DNA from: Draconibacterium sp.
GTDB lineage: Bacteria; Bacteroidota; Bacteroidia; Bacteroidales; Prolixibacteraceae
Direction: 5' to 3'
NCBI GenBank assembly: GCA_016705335.1
Contig: JADIYN010000001.1
Span: forward strand, 62,001 to 126,000
DNA length: 64,000 nucleotides
In this document: positions 39,157 through 47,506 of the stretch, in pieces
Position numbering within the stretch: position 1 is the stretch's first letter
How the letters are laid out: every line of letters starts with the position of its first letter
Made by a program: the position numbers and the translations under genes
The notes under the pieces: model-generated
Seen by the model: only the letters and a program-made list of their open reading frames with translations
The model's database searches: none
What the model was told of the DNA's origin: nothing

Positions 39157-40248
39157 TTAAACAAGCGAATCGCCTTTTATAATTCTTACATCAGTAACAA
39201 ATTTTTTAATTTGCTGTTCATCTTCCTTTTTGCAAATCATAAGTGTGTCATTTGATTCGGCAACAATGTAACCGTCCAAACCCTGCAATACGGCTATCTT
39301 TTCGCCCGATACACTGATAATGCAGTTTGTTGTGTCGTAGGTTAAAATATTGTCGCCACTTATTACATTTCCCGCCACATCTTTTAAGCGGTTTTCATAC
39401 AGCGTACTCCAGTTTCCAAGATCGCTCCAGCCAAAATCGGCGGTTAGAACAAATACATTGCGGGCTTTTTCCATGATTCCGTAGTCAACAGAAACAGCGG
39501 GCATTTCAGAGTAAATTTTATTGATAAAATACACTTCGTCGGCTGTGTTGAAAAGTTTCATTCCACTTTCGAAGAGAGACGAAACATTTTGGAGGTGTGT
39601 ATCAAATGCCTCAACAATTGATGAAAGCGACCAGATAAAAATGCCCGAATTCCAGAAAAATTCACCACTGTCAACAAAGATATTTGCCATTTGCAAGTCG
39701 GGTTTTTCAGCAAAAATCTTCACTTTGTAAAGGTTGTCGAGTCCCTTAAAATCGACCCGTTTTTGTACCTGAATGTAACCATAAGCGGTTTCAGGGCGGC
39801 ATGGTTTTATTCCAAGTGTCAGCAGGGCATTTTTTTCTTTTACAAAATCGAGTGCGTTATTTATTTGATGAATAAATTCATCTTCCTTTAAAATAACATG
39901 ATCTGAAGGAGCAACTATTAAATTGGCATTGGGGTTTTTTGTTTTAATTTTATAAGTTGCATAAGCGATGCACGGTGCTGTGTTCCGGCGAATCGGCTCA
40001 AGTAATATTTGTTCTTCTTTTAATTGAGGGAGTTGTTCGAGAACCAGGCTGAGGTATTTTGTACTGGTTACCACAAGGAAATTTTCGTCGGGAATTATTT
40101 TCGAAAAGCGGTCGTAGGTTTGTTGCAGGAAAGTGCGACCGGTGCCAAGAATATCTAAAAATTGTTTTGGTCTGTTTAAACGGCTGAGTGGCCAAAAGCG
40201 GCTTCCGGTTCCCCCAGCCATAATAATACAAAAGTTGTTGTTCATCAT
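39157..40248 (-). CDS. manC: Mannose-1-phosphate guanylyltransferase
   Basis: Makes GDP-mannose from mannose-1-phosphate and GTP for surface glycan synthesis. 363 residues covering only the nucleotidyltransferase domain, without the phosphomannose isomerase/cupin half of bifunctional ManC/AlgA. Nucleotide-binding motif MAGGTGSRFWPLSRLNRPKQF; EPIRRNTAPCIAYA; FAEKPD and FFWNSGIFIW; DFGWSDLGNWSTLYE. It lies downstream of the GH43 gene on the same strand only by orientation (its start is upstream of GH43, gap 41 bp), so manC and GH43 may be co-transcribed. The frame is intact. Confidence 0.93.
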   Translation of the reverse strand: MMNNNFCIIMAGGTGSRFWPLSRLNRPKQFLDILGTGRTFLQQTYDRFSKIIPDENFLVVTSTKYLSLVLEQLPQLKEEQILLEPIRRNTAPCIAYATYKIKTKNPNANLIVAPSDHVILKEDEFIHQINNALDFVKEKNALLTLGIKPCRPETAYGYIQVQKRVDFKGLDNLYKVKIFAEKPDLQMANIFVDSGEFFWNSGIFIWSLSSIVEAFDTHLQNVSSLFESGMKLFNTADEVYFINKIYSEMPAVSVDYGIMEKARNVFVLTADFGWSDLGNWSTLYENRLKDVAGNVISGDNILTYDTTNCIISVSGEKIAVLQGLDGYIVAESNDTLMICKKEDEQQIKKFVTDVRIIKGDSLV

Positions 40249-40418
40249 GATTAAGTTTGTGTTCTTTCAAAAATATCAATTTTAAACCAATCGGTGTGCT
40301 TTTAGCAGTTTTTTTGACGATGCGACTTTTCGGCGATTGATACTATTTGTTTAGGGTTTTTTAAGTTGTAATTTTAGCGTTGTGATTTTTCAATGTAAAA
40401 CATTAAAATCGAAGTGAA

Positions 40419-41159
40419 ATGAAATTTTTTTTTCATGTTGGCCGCTACTTTTCAATGCTCAAACTTGTAATGGCAAAGCCCGAAAAACATAGAATGTATT
40501 TGAAGCAGTTAATTTACGAAATCGAAAATCTCGGTGTAAATTCTGTTGGAATTGTTGTGATCATCTCAATTTTTATTGGGGGGATTATGACAATTCAGTT
40601 TTCCTACGCGTTGATGAATCCGCTGTATCCTTCATACTTAATAGGTTTGGCCACACGCGACACATTGCTGCTTGAGTTTTCATCGACAATGCTTGCGTTA
40701 ATTATGGCCGGGAAAATCGGTTCGAATATTACTTCTGAAATTGGAAGTATGCGGGTTACCGAGCAAATTGATTCACTCGAAATAATGGGAGTCAACGCGG
40801 CAAGTTATCTTATTCTGCCAAAAATTATTGCTGTAGTTTTTATCTTCCCGTTTTTATATATAATTAGCGTATTTTTTGGAATTTTGGGTGGACTGGTAAC
40901 CGGCCCTTTAACCGGCACAATAACTTTGCCCGAATATGTGGATGGGATAAAAACATTATTTGTACCCTATTATGCAACATTCTCAATAATAAAATCACTT
41001 GTTTTTGGGTTTCTTGTTGCTTCGGTGCCTGCGTATTTCGGTTATTACGTGCAGGGAGGAGCACTCGACGTGGGTAAAGCCAGCACCCAGGCCGTTGTCA
41101 ATACCAATATTCTTATCCTGTTTTTCGACTTAATATTAACCCGTTTATTACTGACATGA
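40419..41159 (+). CDS. mlaE: MlaE family lipid ABC transporter permease
   Basis: 246-residue inner-membrane permease of the Mla/Tgd-type phospholipid transporter that keeps the outer membrane asymmetric. Family hallmarks: SIFIGGIMTIQFSYAL, LEFSSTMLALIMAGKIGSNITSEIGSMRVTEQIDSLEIMGVN (the conserved coupling segment) and five to six membrane helices. It overlaps the ATPase gene by 4 bp (ATGA), indicating translational coupling. The MCE-domain partner MlaD is not in the window. Confidence 0.92.
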   Translation: MKFFFHVGRYFSMLKLVMAKPEKHRMYLKQLIYEIENLGVNSVGIVVIISIFIGGIMTIQFSYALMNPLYPSYLIGLATRDTLLLEFSSTMLALIMAGKIGSNITSEIGSMRVTEQIDSLEIMGVNAASYLILPKIIAVVFIFPFLYIISVFFGILGGLVTGPLTGTITLPEYVDGIKTLFVPYYATFSIIKSLVFGFLVASVPAYFGYYVQGGALDVGKASTQAVVNTNILILFFDLILTRLLLT

Positions 41160-41920
41160 TTGAAATTAAAAATGTGTGCAAATCATTCGATGGCAATGAA
41201 GTGCTAAAAAACGTATCTATTGTTTTCGAAAAGGGGAAAACCAATCTGATTATCGGACGAAGCGGATCGGGAAAAACAGTTATGCTAAAATGTATTCTGG
41301 GTTTATTTGATATCGACAGCGGTGAAATATGGTATGACGACCGTAATTTTACTGCCATCGGTCGAAAGGAACGGAAAAAAATTAGACAGGAAATAGGAAT
41401 GGTTTTTCAGGGTGGGGCGCTTTTCGATAGTATTTCGGTGGAAGGGAACGTGCGTTTTCCGCTGGATATGTTTACCCGGATGAGTTTAAAAGAGAAGCAG
41501 CAAAGGGTTGAATTTTGCCTGAGCCATGTAAATATCGATAAAAAGGCATATAAACTTTCGCCCAGCGAAATAAGCGGAGGTATGAAAAAGCGTGTTGCCA
41601 TTGCACGAGCTATTGCTCTCAACCCGCGTTATCTGTTTTGCGACGAACCCAACTCCGGCCTCGACCCCGAAACTTCAACAGTTATCGATCAGTTGCTTAT
41701 TGATTTGACAAAAGAATTTGAAATGACAACAATTATCAATACCCACGACATGAACTCGGTGATTGAAATTGGTGAAACAATTTTTTTTCTGAATAAAGGT
41801 GAAAAGGAATGGGTGGGAACCAACAAGGAAGTTTTGAACAGCAATAACCCGCACCTCAATGATTTTATTTTTGCCAATAAATTGTATGCATTAATGCGTA
41901 GAGATAATAAATCGATTTAA
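41156..41920 (+). CDS. mlaF: MlaF family ABC transporter ATPase
   Basis: 254 residues, ATPase of the lipid transporter. Walker A GRSGSGKTV (about residue 35), Q-loop VFQGGALFDSIS, ABC signature ISGGMKKRVAIARA, Walker B RYLFCDEPNSGLDP and H-loop NTHDMNSV. GGALFDS after the Q-loop is typical of MlaF. The start overlaps the mlaE stop. The frame is intact. Confidence 0.93.
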   Translation: MIEIKNVCKSFDGNEVLKNVSIVFEKGKTNLIIGRSGSGKTVMLKCILGLFDIDSGEIWYDDRNFTAIGRKERKKIRQEIGMVFQGGALFDSISVEGNVRFPLDMFTRMSLKEKQQRVEFCLSHVNIDKKAYKLSPSEISGGMKKRVAIARAIALNPRYLFCDEPNSGLDPETSTVIDQLLIDLTKEFEMTTIINTHDMNSVIEIGETIFFLNKGEKEWVGTNKEVLNSNNPHLNDFIFANKLYALMRRDNKSI

Positions 41921-42072
41921 TTATCCGGGTCACGAACAAGTTTGTGAGAACAGTTTTAATGTCACTTTCCTGTGCAAATATTTTAGTTTTTTATTCCGGT
42001 AACGGTTATTGCAATGTCTGCGTTAAGCCTTATATTTACAATGATTTATTCTGAATAAAAAACTATACTGAC

Positions 42073-42585
42073 ATGAAAAACTTAGCATTGATTTTTGTAT
42101 TGATTCTTTCAGTTTCAATATTATCAGCCCAGGAAAAGAAAAGTAAAAAGCAATTAAAAGCCGAACGGAAATCACAAAAAATACAACTCATAAAACAAAT
42201 TGTCGATAATAAAACATTTGTTTTTAAAGCCTATTCTGTTATTCCCAAAAATGAAATATCAAAAACCCTGATCTCCGATTTTGGGATCGAAGTGCGAAAT
42301 GATTCCATTTTTTCATACCTGCCCTATTATGGCAACACCTATTCACGCGATTATTCAAGTTTTAAAGACAGTCCGATGGGTTTTGCCCAACTCATGGAAA
42401 GCTACAAAAAAGTAAAAACCAAATCGGGTTTCGAAGTAAACATCAAAGTTAAAAACCTGAATGATGTGGTAGATTTGGTATTTCACATTTCAAAAATGGG
42501 TGATGCAACTGTTGTGGCGTCGAGTTTAAGCAGGCAGGCAATAACTTATACAGGCGAAATATTTGCGCCAAAATCGGGGGAGTAG
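42073..42585 (+). CDS. DUF4251 protein
   Basis: 170 residues. Signal peptide MKNLALIFVLILSVSILSAQ, a Lys-rich linker (EKKSKKQLKAERKSQKI), then a periplasmic beta-sheet domain with the DUF4251 pattern FVFKAYSVIP ... DFGIEVRNDSIFSYLPYYGNTYS ... GFEVNIKVKN ... YTGEIFAP. DUF4251 is a Bacteroidota-restricted family without known function. Monocistronic; convergent with hicB. Confidence 0.82.
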   Translation: MKNLALIFVLILSVSILSAQEKKSKKQLKAERKSQKIQLIKQIVDNKTFVFKAYSVIPKNEISKTLISDFGIEVRNDSIFSYLPYYGNTYSRDYSSFKDSPMGFAQLMESYKKVKTKSGFEVNIKVKNLNDVVDLVFHISKMGDATVVASSLSRQAITYTGEIFAPKSGE

Positions 42586-42624
42586 GATTTTTATTTTAGA
42601 GGTAATTTGCAATAAACCCGAAGG

Positions 42625-42963
42625 TTAATTTTCTTCCAATTCACGCTTAATCGCTCTCTGTACAAGTTGATTTAATGTAATTCCTTTAATTAACGCAAAC
42701 TGAGCTGCTTTTTTATGAAGCCTTGGATTTAAACGAACATTAAAAGTTCCTTTATACGATTTTTCAAGCGGAATTCCTTCTTCTTCACAATCTTTTATAT
42801 GCTCATCAACCATGTATTTAAAAGCACTTTCAAGTTCATCAACGGTTGATCCTTCGAAAGTTACAAGATCATTTATTCCTTCAATTTTACCGAAAAAAAT
42901 TCTGTCGCTTGAATTAAAATGAACCGATCCAATAAAATTTTTATATGTTAAAACATCTTTCAT
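42625..42963 (-). CDS. hicB: HicB family antitoxin
   Basis: 112 residues: an N-terminal HicB pseudo-RNase domain (YKNFIGSVHFNSSDRIFFGK and FEGSTVDELESAFKYMVDEH) and a C-terminal ribbon-helix-helix DNA-binding segment (TFNVRLNPRLHKKAAQFALI, QLVQRAIKREL). It neutralises HicA and probably represses the operon through the C-terminal RHH. The toxin gene lies 89 bp upstream on the same strand, the usual hicA-hicB order. Confidence 0.85.
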   Translation of the reverse strand: MKDVLTYKNFIGSVHFNSSDRIFFGKIEGINDLVTFEGSTVDELESAFKYMVDEHIKDCEEEGIPLEKSYKGTFNVRLNPRLHKKAAQFALIKGITLNQLVQRAIKRELEEN

Positions 42964-43052
42964 CTTATTATAATTGTTTGTTTTTTAAAGTTATAAGATG
43001 GAACTCGCTTATAATCATCCTCCTTTGTGTAAGTACTTTTTACATGCTCGTT

Positions 43053-43301
43053 TCATAACAAATCCTTTGTTTTTAACTCATTTTCAATAACATCTAACTG
43101 GTATCTTTTTAATATGTTACCAGGGTGCGGTTTGTGCAATTTAATTTTATGGTTTGTTGTTTCATTTGAAAAAACCACCCTTGAACCGGCACCTTGTTTT
43201 TCCTTATAACCAAACGAAATCATCAATCTCTTTAATTCATCAAAAGAAAAATCTTTTGGTTTTTTCTTAAATCGATCGATAAGTTTACTGATAGAAGTCA
43301 T
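43053..43301 (-). CDS. hicA: HicA family toxin (mRNA interferase)
   Basis: 82 residues from M43301 (MTSISKLIDRFKKKPKDFSF); a longer upstream start exists but falls in the promoter. HicA double-stranded-RNA-binding-like fold: DELKRLMISFGYKEKQGAGS, then KIKLHKPHPGNILKRYQLDVI. The usual G-S-H of the catalytic loop is G-S-R here (AGSRVVF); the His in LHKPHPG is retained, as in several long HicA variants. Partner antitoxin lies downstream. Activity is therefore likely but not certain. Confidence 0.8.
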   Translation of the reverse strand: MTSISKLIDRFKKKPKDFSFDELKRLMISFGYKEKQGAGSRVVFSNETTNHKIKLHKPHPGNILKRYQLDVIENELKTKDLL

Positions 43302-43305
43302 TTTA

Positions 43306-43313
43306 CAAATATA
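43306..43313 (-). promoter_or_regulatory. -7 box directly upstream of hicA
   Basis: On the minus strand TATATTTG ends 4 nt before the ATG at 43301, which would give a leaderless or near-leaderless mRNA. A TTTG lies 24 nt further upstream (plus 43338-43341). Confidence 0.4.
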
Positions 43314-43523
43314 TAAATTGCAACTGAAACTCGGTGACAAATTTAATTTGTAATATTAGATTCAATTTGCAAAAAATTGATATGATACACCTATTAGTCT
43401 GTAATGCTTTAAATTCATGTAATCCATTTCTTTAGAGGAAAATAAATCAAAACAGCTTTTTGATACTGAAATTGGATATCTTCGTGTTTGATATTTACCA
43501 GCTAAATTTTAATAAATCATACA

Positions 43524-43949
43524 ATGAAAAATCTAATCTTAAGTATTCTGGCACTTGTTGCTATTGGTTTCTTTACAAGCGGTTTGATAAACAGTTCATC
43601 TCAGCATGAATGCAGTTTTAACAAAGATTCAATGAATGTTGTAATGCGGTTTGAGATAAAGGTAAAACCTGAATATGTTTCATTTTTAAAACAATCTTTT
43701 GACGAATGCCGTGCAAAAGTATTGGAACAGGAACCCGGATGTTTAGACTATTCGTTGTTTCAATCCTACAACGACAGCACCTTTTTCTGTCTCACCGAAG
43801 CATGGGCAACAAAAGGCGCCCATAATGCCCACATGCAACTGGAACATACAAAAAAACACATCTCCGAAACCCAGGGAATTCGTGATCCATCGTTTAAATC
43901 AAAAACAGGTTATACCTATTGGGTTTGCCCCGGGGCGAATGGGAAATAA
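43524..43949 (+). CDS. Secreted antibiotic-biosynthesis-monooxygenase (ABM) fold protein
   Basis: 141 residues: signal peptide MKNLILSILALVAIGFFTSG, then one ABM dimeric alpha/beta-barrel domain (MRFEIKVKPEYVSFLKQSFD, EPGCLDYSLFQSYNDSTFFCLTEAW, HMQLEHTKKHI). Cytoplasmic ABM proteins oxidise quinols or degrade heme; an exported copy is less common. The conserved catalytic residues of the named enzymes cannot be assigned. Four Cys in the mature region could form disulfides. It stands alone. Confidence 0.8.
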   Translation: MKNLILSILALVAIGFFTSGLINSSSQHECSFNKDSMNVVMRFEIKVKPEYVSFLKQSFDECRAKVLEQEPGCLDYSLFQSYNDSTFFCLTEAWATKGAHNAHMQLEHTKKHISETQGIRDPSFKSKTGYTYWVCPGANGK

Positions 43950-44060
43950 TGGGTTGATAATAATAGCTTGTGTTGGATTACAACATGATGCAATGGCGCA
44001 GTAGTGGGGTGTTGCAATAAATAATTATTAGACTTTTAAAATTTAAAAAAAGGTAAACAT

Positions 44061-44237
44061 ATGACTACATTCGGCATTTTGGGTTTTACTCTCGGGGCTG
44101 CGGCATTGACGTTCGCGTTGTCCGCAATTAGTCAGGCATCGCAACTGAAGAAGGAGGTTGGGGAATTGAAGAAGGAGATTGAGGAACTGAAGCAAGAGGT
44201 CGGAAAGCTGATATTGCAAGCTGGACATCAAAGTTAA
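44061..44237 (+). CDS. 58-residue membrane-anchored coiled-coil protein
   Basis: MTTFGILGFTLGAAALTFAL is a single hydrophobic N-terminal helix with small residues. It is followed by three consecutive coiled-coil heptads (LKKEVGE, LKKEIEE, LKQEVGK) and a short tail ending AGHQS. A purine-rich AAAAAAAGG ribosome-binding-like stretch lies 7 nt upstream. Base composition is GC-richer than its neighbours, which suggests transfer. I do not recognise the family. The heptad pattern is hard to get by chance, so I consider the gene real; it sits between the ABM protein and Fic. Confidence 0.6.
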   Translation: MTTFGILGFTLGAAALTFALSAISQASQLKKEVGELKKEIEELKQEVGKLILQAGHQS

Positions 44238-44355
44238 TGCCTGTAAATACAGGAAAAACACCTTCCATAGTTTTTATTTGCAATTGTTATGGTTAATTCT
44301 GAAAACCAAAGAAATGCAGCCTTTTTAAATTTCGAATTTCGAAAATTTTAAAAGC

Positions 44356-44363
44356 TATATTTG
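44356..44363 (+). promoter_or_regulatory. -7 box upstream of fic
   Basis: TATATTTG, 15 nt before the fic start codon, a perfect TAnnTTTG box implying a very short leader. No good -33 element is visible. Confidence 0.45.
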
Positions 44364-44378
44364 TACAAAAGGATTAAC

Positions 44379-45161
44379 ATGGAACTAAAAATACTGACAT
44401 CTGAACTTATAAATACTTTCACCGAATCATTAAAAGAATCTCCTTTGGACAAATTGGAGAATTTGGAAAAAGTTGAATTGCCGGTTGATTATTTTCAATT
44501 TTATAAATCAGTTTCATCAGTTTATTCTTCAAAAATTGAGGGCGAAGACATCGACTTTGACAGTTACTTCAAGCATAAATTTTTAAAGGTCAAATTTAAA
44601 CCTGACTACACAGGAAAAGCCGATGATTTGTATGCTGCTTACGACTTTATCGACAATCATAAATTAAATCTTAAAAACGTACAAAAAGCTCATTCAATTT
44701 TAAGTTCAAAATTACTTCCTAAAAGTCAGCAAGGATTAATTCGGACAAATCCAATGTTTGTAATAAACAGCGATGACAAAATTGAATATGTTGCAGCAAA
44801 TCCCGAAATCGTAAAAAGCGAATTAAATAAGCTATTCGATGATATTGACGAATTAATAAAAACAGAATTAAATCCATTTGAAATATTTTATTACGCTTCA
44901 TTGATACATCTTGTGTTTGTAAAAATTCATCCGTTCCAGGATGGAAACGGAAGGATTGCCCGGTTAATGGAAAAATGGTTTTTAATTGAAAAAATTGGGC
45001 AAAAAGCAATTTCTGTTCAGTTGGAAAAAAACTACTACATGAAAATTAACGAATACTATTCAAACCTAAGAAAGCTAGGACTTGAATACGTGGAATTGGA
45101 TTATAGTAAAAGTCTTGACTTTTTATTAATGACAGTTTCAGGAATTGATGAAGTAAAATAA
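44379..45161 (+). CDS. Fic family protein (AMPylation), class II
   Basis: About 260 residues from M44379. Active-site motif HPFQDGNGR (HPFxDGNGR) with following IARLMEKW; such proteins transfer AMP from ATP to Tyr/Ser/Thr hydroxyls of target proteins. The N-terminal part holds the inhibitory motif [S/T]xxxE[G/N] as SSKIEGE (about residues 50-56), so it is an autoinhibited class II Fic protein that needs no separate antitoxin. No signal peptide; cytoplasmic target unknown. It lies between the 58-residue ORF and a stray copy of the comM 3' end, in a pocket of accessory genes. Confidence 0.88.
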   Translation: MELKILTSELINTFTESLKESPLDKLENLEKVELPVDYFQFYKSVSSVYSSKIEGEDIDFDSYFKHKFLKVKFKPDYTGKADDLYAAYDFIDNHKLNLKNVQKAHSILSSKLLPKSQQGLIRTNPMFVINSDDKIEYVAANPEIVKSELNKLFDDIDELIKTELNPFEIFYYASLIHLVFVKIHPFQDGNGRIARLMEKWFLIEKIGQKAISVQLEKNYYMKINEYYSNLRKLGLEYVELDYSKSLDFLLMTVSGIDEVK

Positions 45162-45170
45162 AGCAAATAA

Positions 45171-45248
45171 TCACGCTCCCCAACTCTCCCTATCCAAACT
45201 CCTGTAATGAATTGCTTCTGAAAGAGTATATGACTGAACATCTTCTTT
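45171..45248 (-). pseudogene. Diverged duplicate of the comM 3' end
   Basis: Read on the minus strand this encodes KEDVQSYTLSEAIHYRSLDR-ESWGA-stop, matching the last 25 codons of comM (EKDVQTHHLSEAIHYRSLDR-ESWGA) with five or so substitutions. An in-frame stop lies immediately upstream, so it is only a fragment. It lies about 300 bp beyond the true comM stop, in the same orientation. Confidence 0.8.
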
Positions 45249-45468
45249 TCAGTTTCTCTCATTTTGCAGAATTTTCAACCGTACGATTTTTTCGTACACT
45301 TCAACTGTCCCAATTTCCGGGACGCTTCATTCCCCTTGCTTGTGGCTAATCGTAATCGGAGCATTTAATATTCTTTGCCTTTGTAAAACAATACTCGGGT
45401 AAAATCCTTGCAAGTAAGGAGTACCTGAAAGCAGACTGCCTACTTTTTTCTGCATACTGCCTACTCTT

Positions 45469-47006
45469 TCAAGCTCCCCAACTCTCCCTATCCAAACTCC
45501 TGTAATGAATAGCTTCTGAAAGATGGTGAGTTTGAACGTCTTTTTCGCCTTCCAAATCGGCAATGGTACGAGAAACTTTTAAAATGCGGTCGTAAGCGCG
45601 GGCAGAAAGCCCCAGCCTTTCCATTGCATTTTTTATCAGTTCGTTGCTGGCTTCATCAAGTACTACATGTTCTTTTATGAGTTTCGAAGTCATTTGCGCG
45701 TTGGCGTAAATTCCTTTGTAGTCAGCAAAACGGTCCTCCTGTATTTTCCGCGCTGTTAAAACCCTTTCGCGCACTGCCTCACTGTTTTCAGATGAAGTAA
45801 GTTCCGATAGTTTTTTAAACGGCACAGGCACAACTTCCAAATGAATGTCAATCCTGTCGAGCAGTGGTCCTGAGATTTTGTTGAGGTATTTTTGTACGAT
45901 GCCCGGCCCGCAAACACAGTCTTTTGTGGGGTGATTGTAATAACCGCAGGGGCAAGGATTCATTGAAGCTACCAACATAAACGAAGCAGGGTATTCAACC
46001 GAAAATTTTGCGCGTGAAATTGTAATGGTTCTGTCTTCAAGCGGTTGGCGCATTACTTCAAGCACAGTTCTTTTAAACTCCGGAAGTTCGTCCAAAAAAG
46101 CACGCCGTTGTGAGCCAGTGATATTTCGCCGGGTTGCGGGTAATTTCCGCCACCGACAAGGGCGACGTCAGAAATCGTATGGTGGGGCGCACGAAATGGC
46201 CGTTGTGTCATCAGCGAAGTTTCCTTGTCCATGTTCCCCGAAACCGAATGAATTTTGGTGGTTTCCAAAGCTTCTTTTAAAGTAAAGGGAGGAAGAATAC
46301 CGGGGATTCGCTTTGCCAGCATCGTTTTTCCGGCTCCGGGAGGACCAACTAAAATTATATTGTGGCCACCTGCAGCCGCAATTTCGAGGGCGCGTTTTAC
46401 ATTTTCCTGGCCTTTTACATCGGCGAAATCAAGCGCATTGTTGCTAACCTGGTTGTAAAATTCGGCGCGGGTATCAATTATGGTTTGCTCCAAAGTGCTT
46501 TCGCCGTTTAAAAAGTCGATAACTTCCTTTATGTTTTCTGCCCCGTAAACTTTCAAACGGTCAACAACTGCAGCCTCCCTGACATTATGTTTTGGAAGAA
46601 TAAATCCCTCGAAACCTTCCTTTCGGGCATTTATTGCAATGGGTAAAGCGCCTTTTATGGGTTGTAAAGTCCCGTCGAGACTGAGTTCGCCCATTAAAAC
46701 ATATTTGCTGAGAATATCCGGATTTATTTGTTCCGAAGCGGCGAGAACACCGGCAGCAAGCGGTAAATCGTAGGCCGAACCTTCTTTACGAACATCGGCT
46801 GGCGCCATATTGATGATGATTTTTTGCCGCGGCCATTTGAAGTTATTTAAGCGCAAAGCCGATTCAATACGCTGCTGACTCTCTTTCACAGCACTGTCGG
46901 GCAGGCCCACCAACTGAAATTTTATACCGGTTGTAACATCAACTTCAATTGTAATCGTACTTGCATCGATCCCAAAAACTGCACTTCCAAAAGCTTTTAC
47001 TAACAT
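45469..47006 (-). CDS. comM: ComM/YifB family Mg-chelatase-like AAA+ protein (frameshifted)
   Basis: About 511 residues. N-terminal Lon-protease-like domain (VGLPDSAVKESQQRIESAL, IIINMAPADVRKEGSAYDLP), AAA+ Mg-chelatase domain with Walker A GPPGAGKTML and Walker B VLFLDELPEF, the Cys cluster MNPCPCGYY...CVCGPG, and a C-terminal domain. ComM is a helicase that drives branch migration during natural transformation. One T is missing from the run near 46096-46102, so GVLFLDELPEF is split across frames. Its 3' end is partly duplicated at 45171-45248. In other bacteria comM is a known integration hotspot (AbaR islands). Confidence 0.92.
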
Positions 47007-47180
47007 GAAAAGGGTATTATGTTGAAAGTTTTAAAAATAAAGAAATTATACTGAAATGTAAAACAGGAAATTGAAGTACATTTTTCTTCAAAAAATGAAT
47101 ATTCAGGGTTCGGATTGTGAAAAATGATGGAACTGATATTTCGTGGCAAAGTGATTTACAGATCGGCCCTTTCCGGCTTT

Positions 47181-47495
47181 TTAATTCTGTTTTGTATTTG
47201 TGTTTTGCTTTTTTGACTTTGGCAAATTAAAAGGTTTCATCGTATAGATTTTCCTTCCAACAAATTGCCCCAGGAAAAATGAACCTATTAAAAATGGCGC
47301 CAATCCCCATGTTAAATTTAATCCGTGCCATTTTCGAATTAAAATGATTAAAGGCACAGGTAAATGAATCATTACAAACCACCAGAACGACAACTTTCGA
47401 AAAGATCCCCTGAAATATCCAAATGGCAGGTTGACAATAAATGTGGCAACACAAGTGTAAAAAACCGGCCAGATTAAAGAACTGTTTATTGTCAT
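47181..47495 (-). CDS. Small membrane protein of unknown function
   Basis: 104 residues with three hydrophobic segments (LIWPVFYTCVATFIVNLPFG, FVMIHLPVPLIILI, APFLIGSFFLGQFVG) and a Lys/Asn-rich tail. It begins 11 bp downstream of the hemH stop and so may be the last gene of the heme operon. No family recognised; no heme-binding motif is evident. Confidence 0.6.
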   Translation of the reverse strand: MTINSSLIWPVFYTCVATFIVNLPFGYFRGSFRKLSFWWFVMIHLPVPLIILIRKWHGLNLTWGLAPFLIGSFFLGQFVGRKIYTMKPFNLPKSKKQNTNTKQN

Positions 47496-47506
47496 TTTTC
47501 AATTTA

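Noticed and set aside
45249..45468. Possible small gene between the two comM ends (minus strand frame through 45327-45563)
   Set aside because: The frame mostly shadows the comM end in another register, has no start signal or recognisable motif, and is not conserved-looking.
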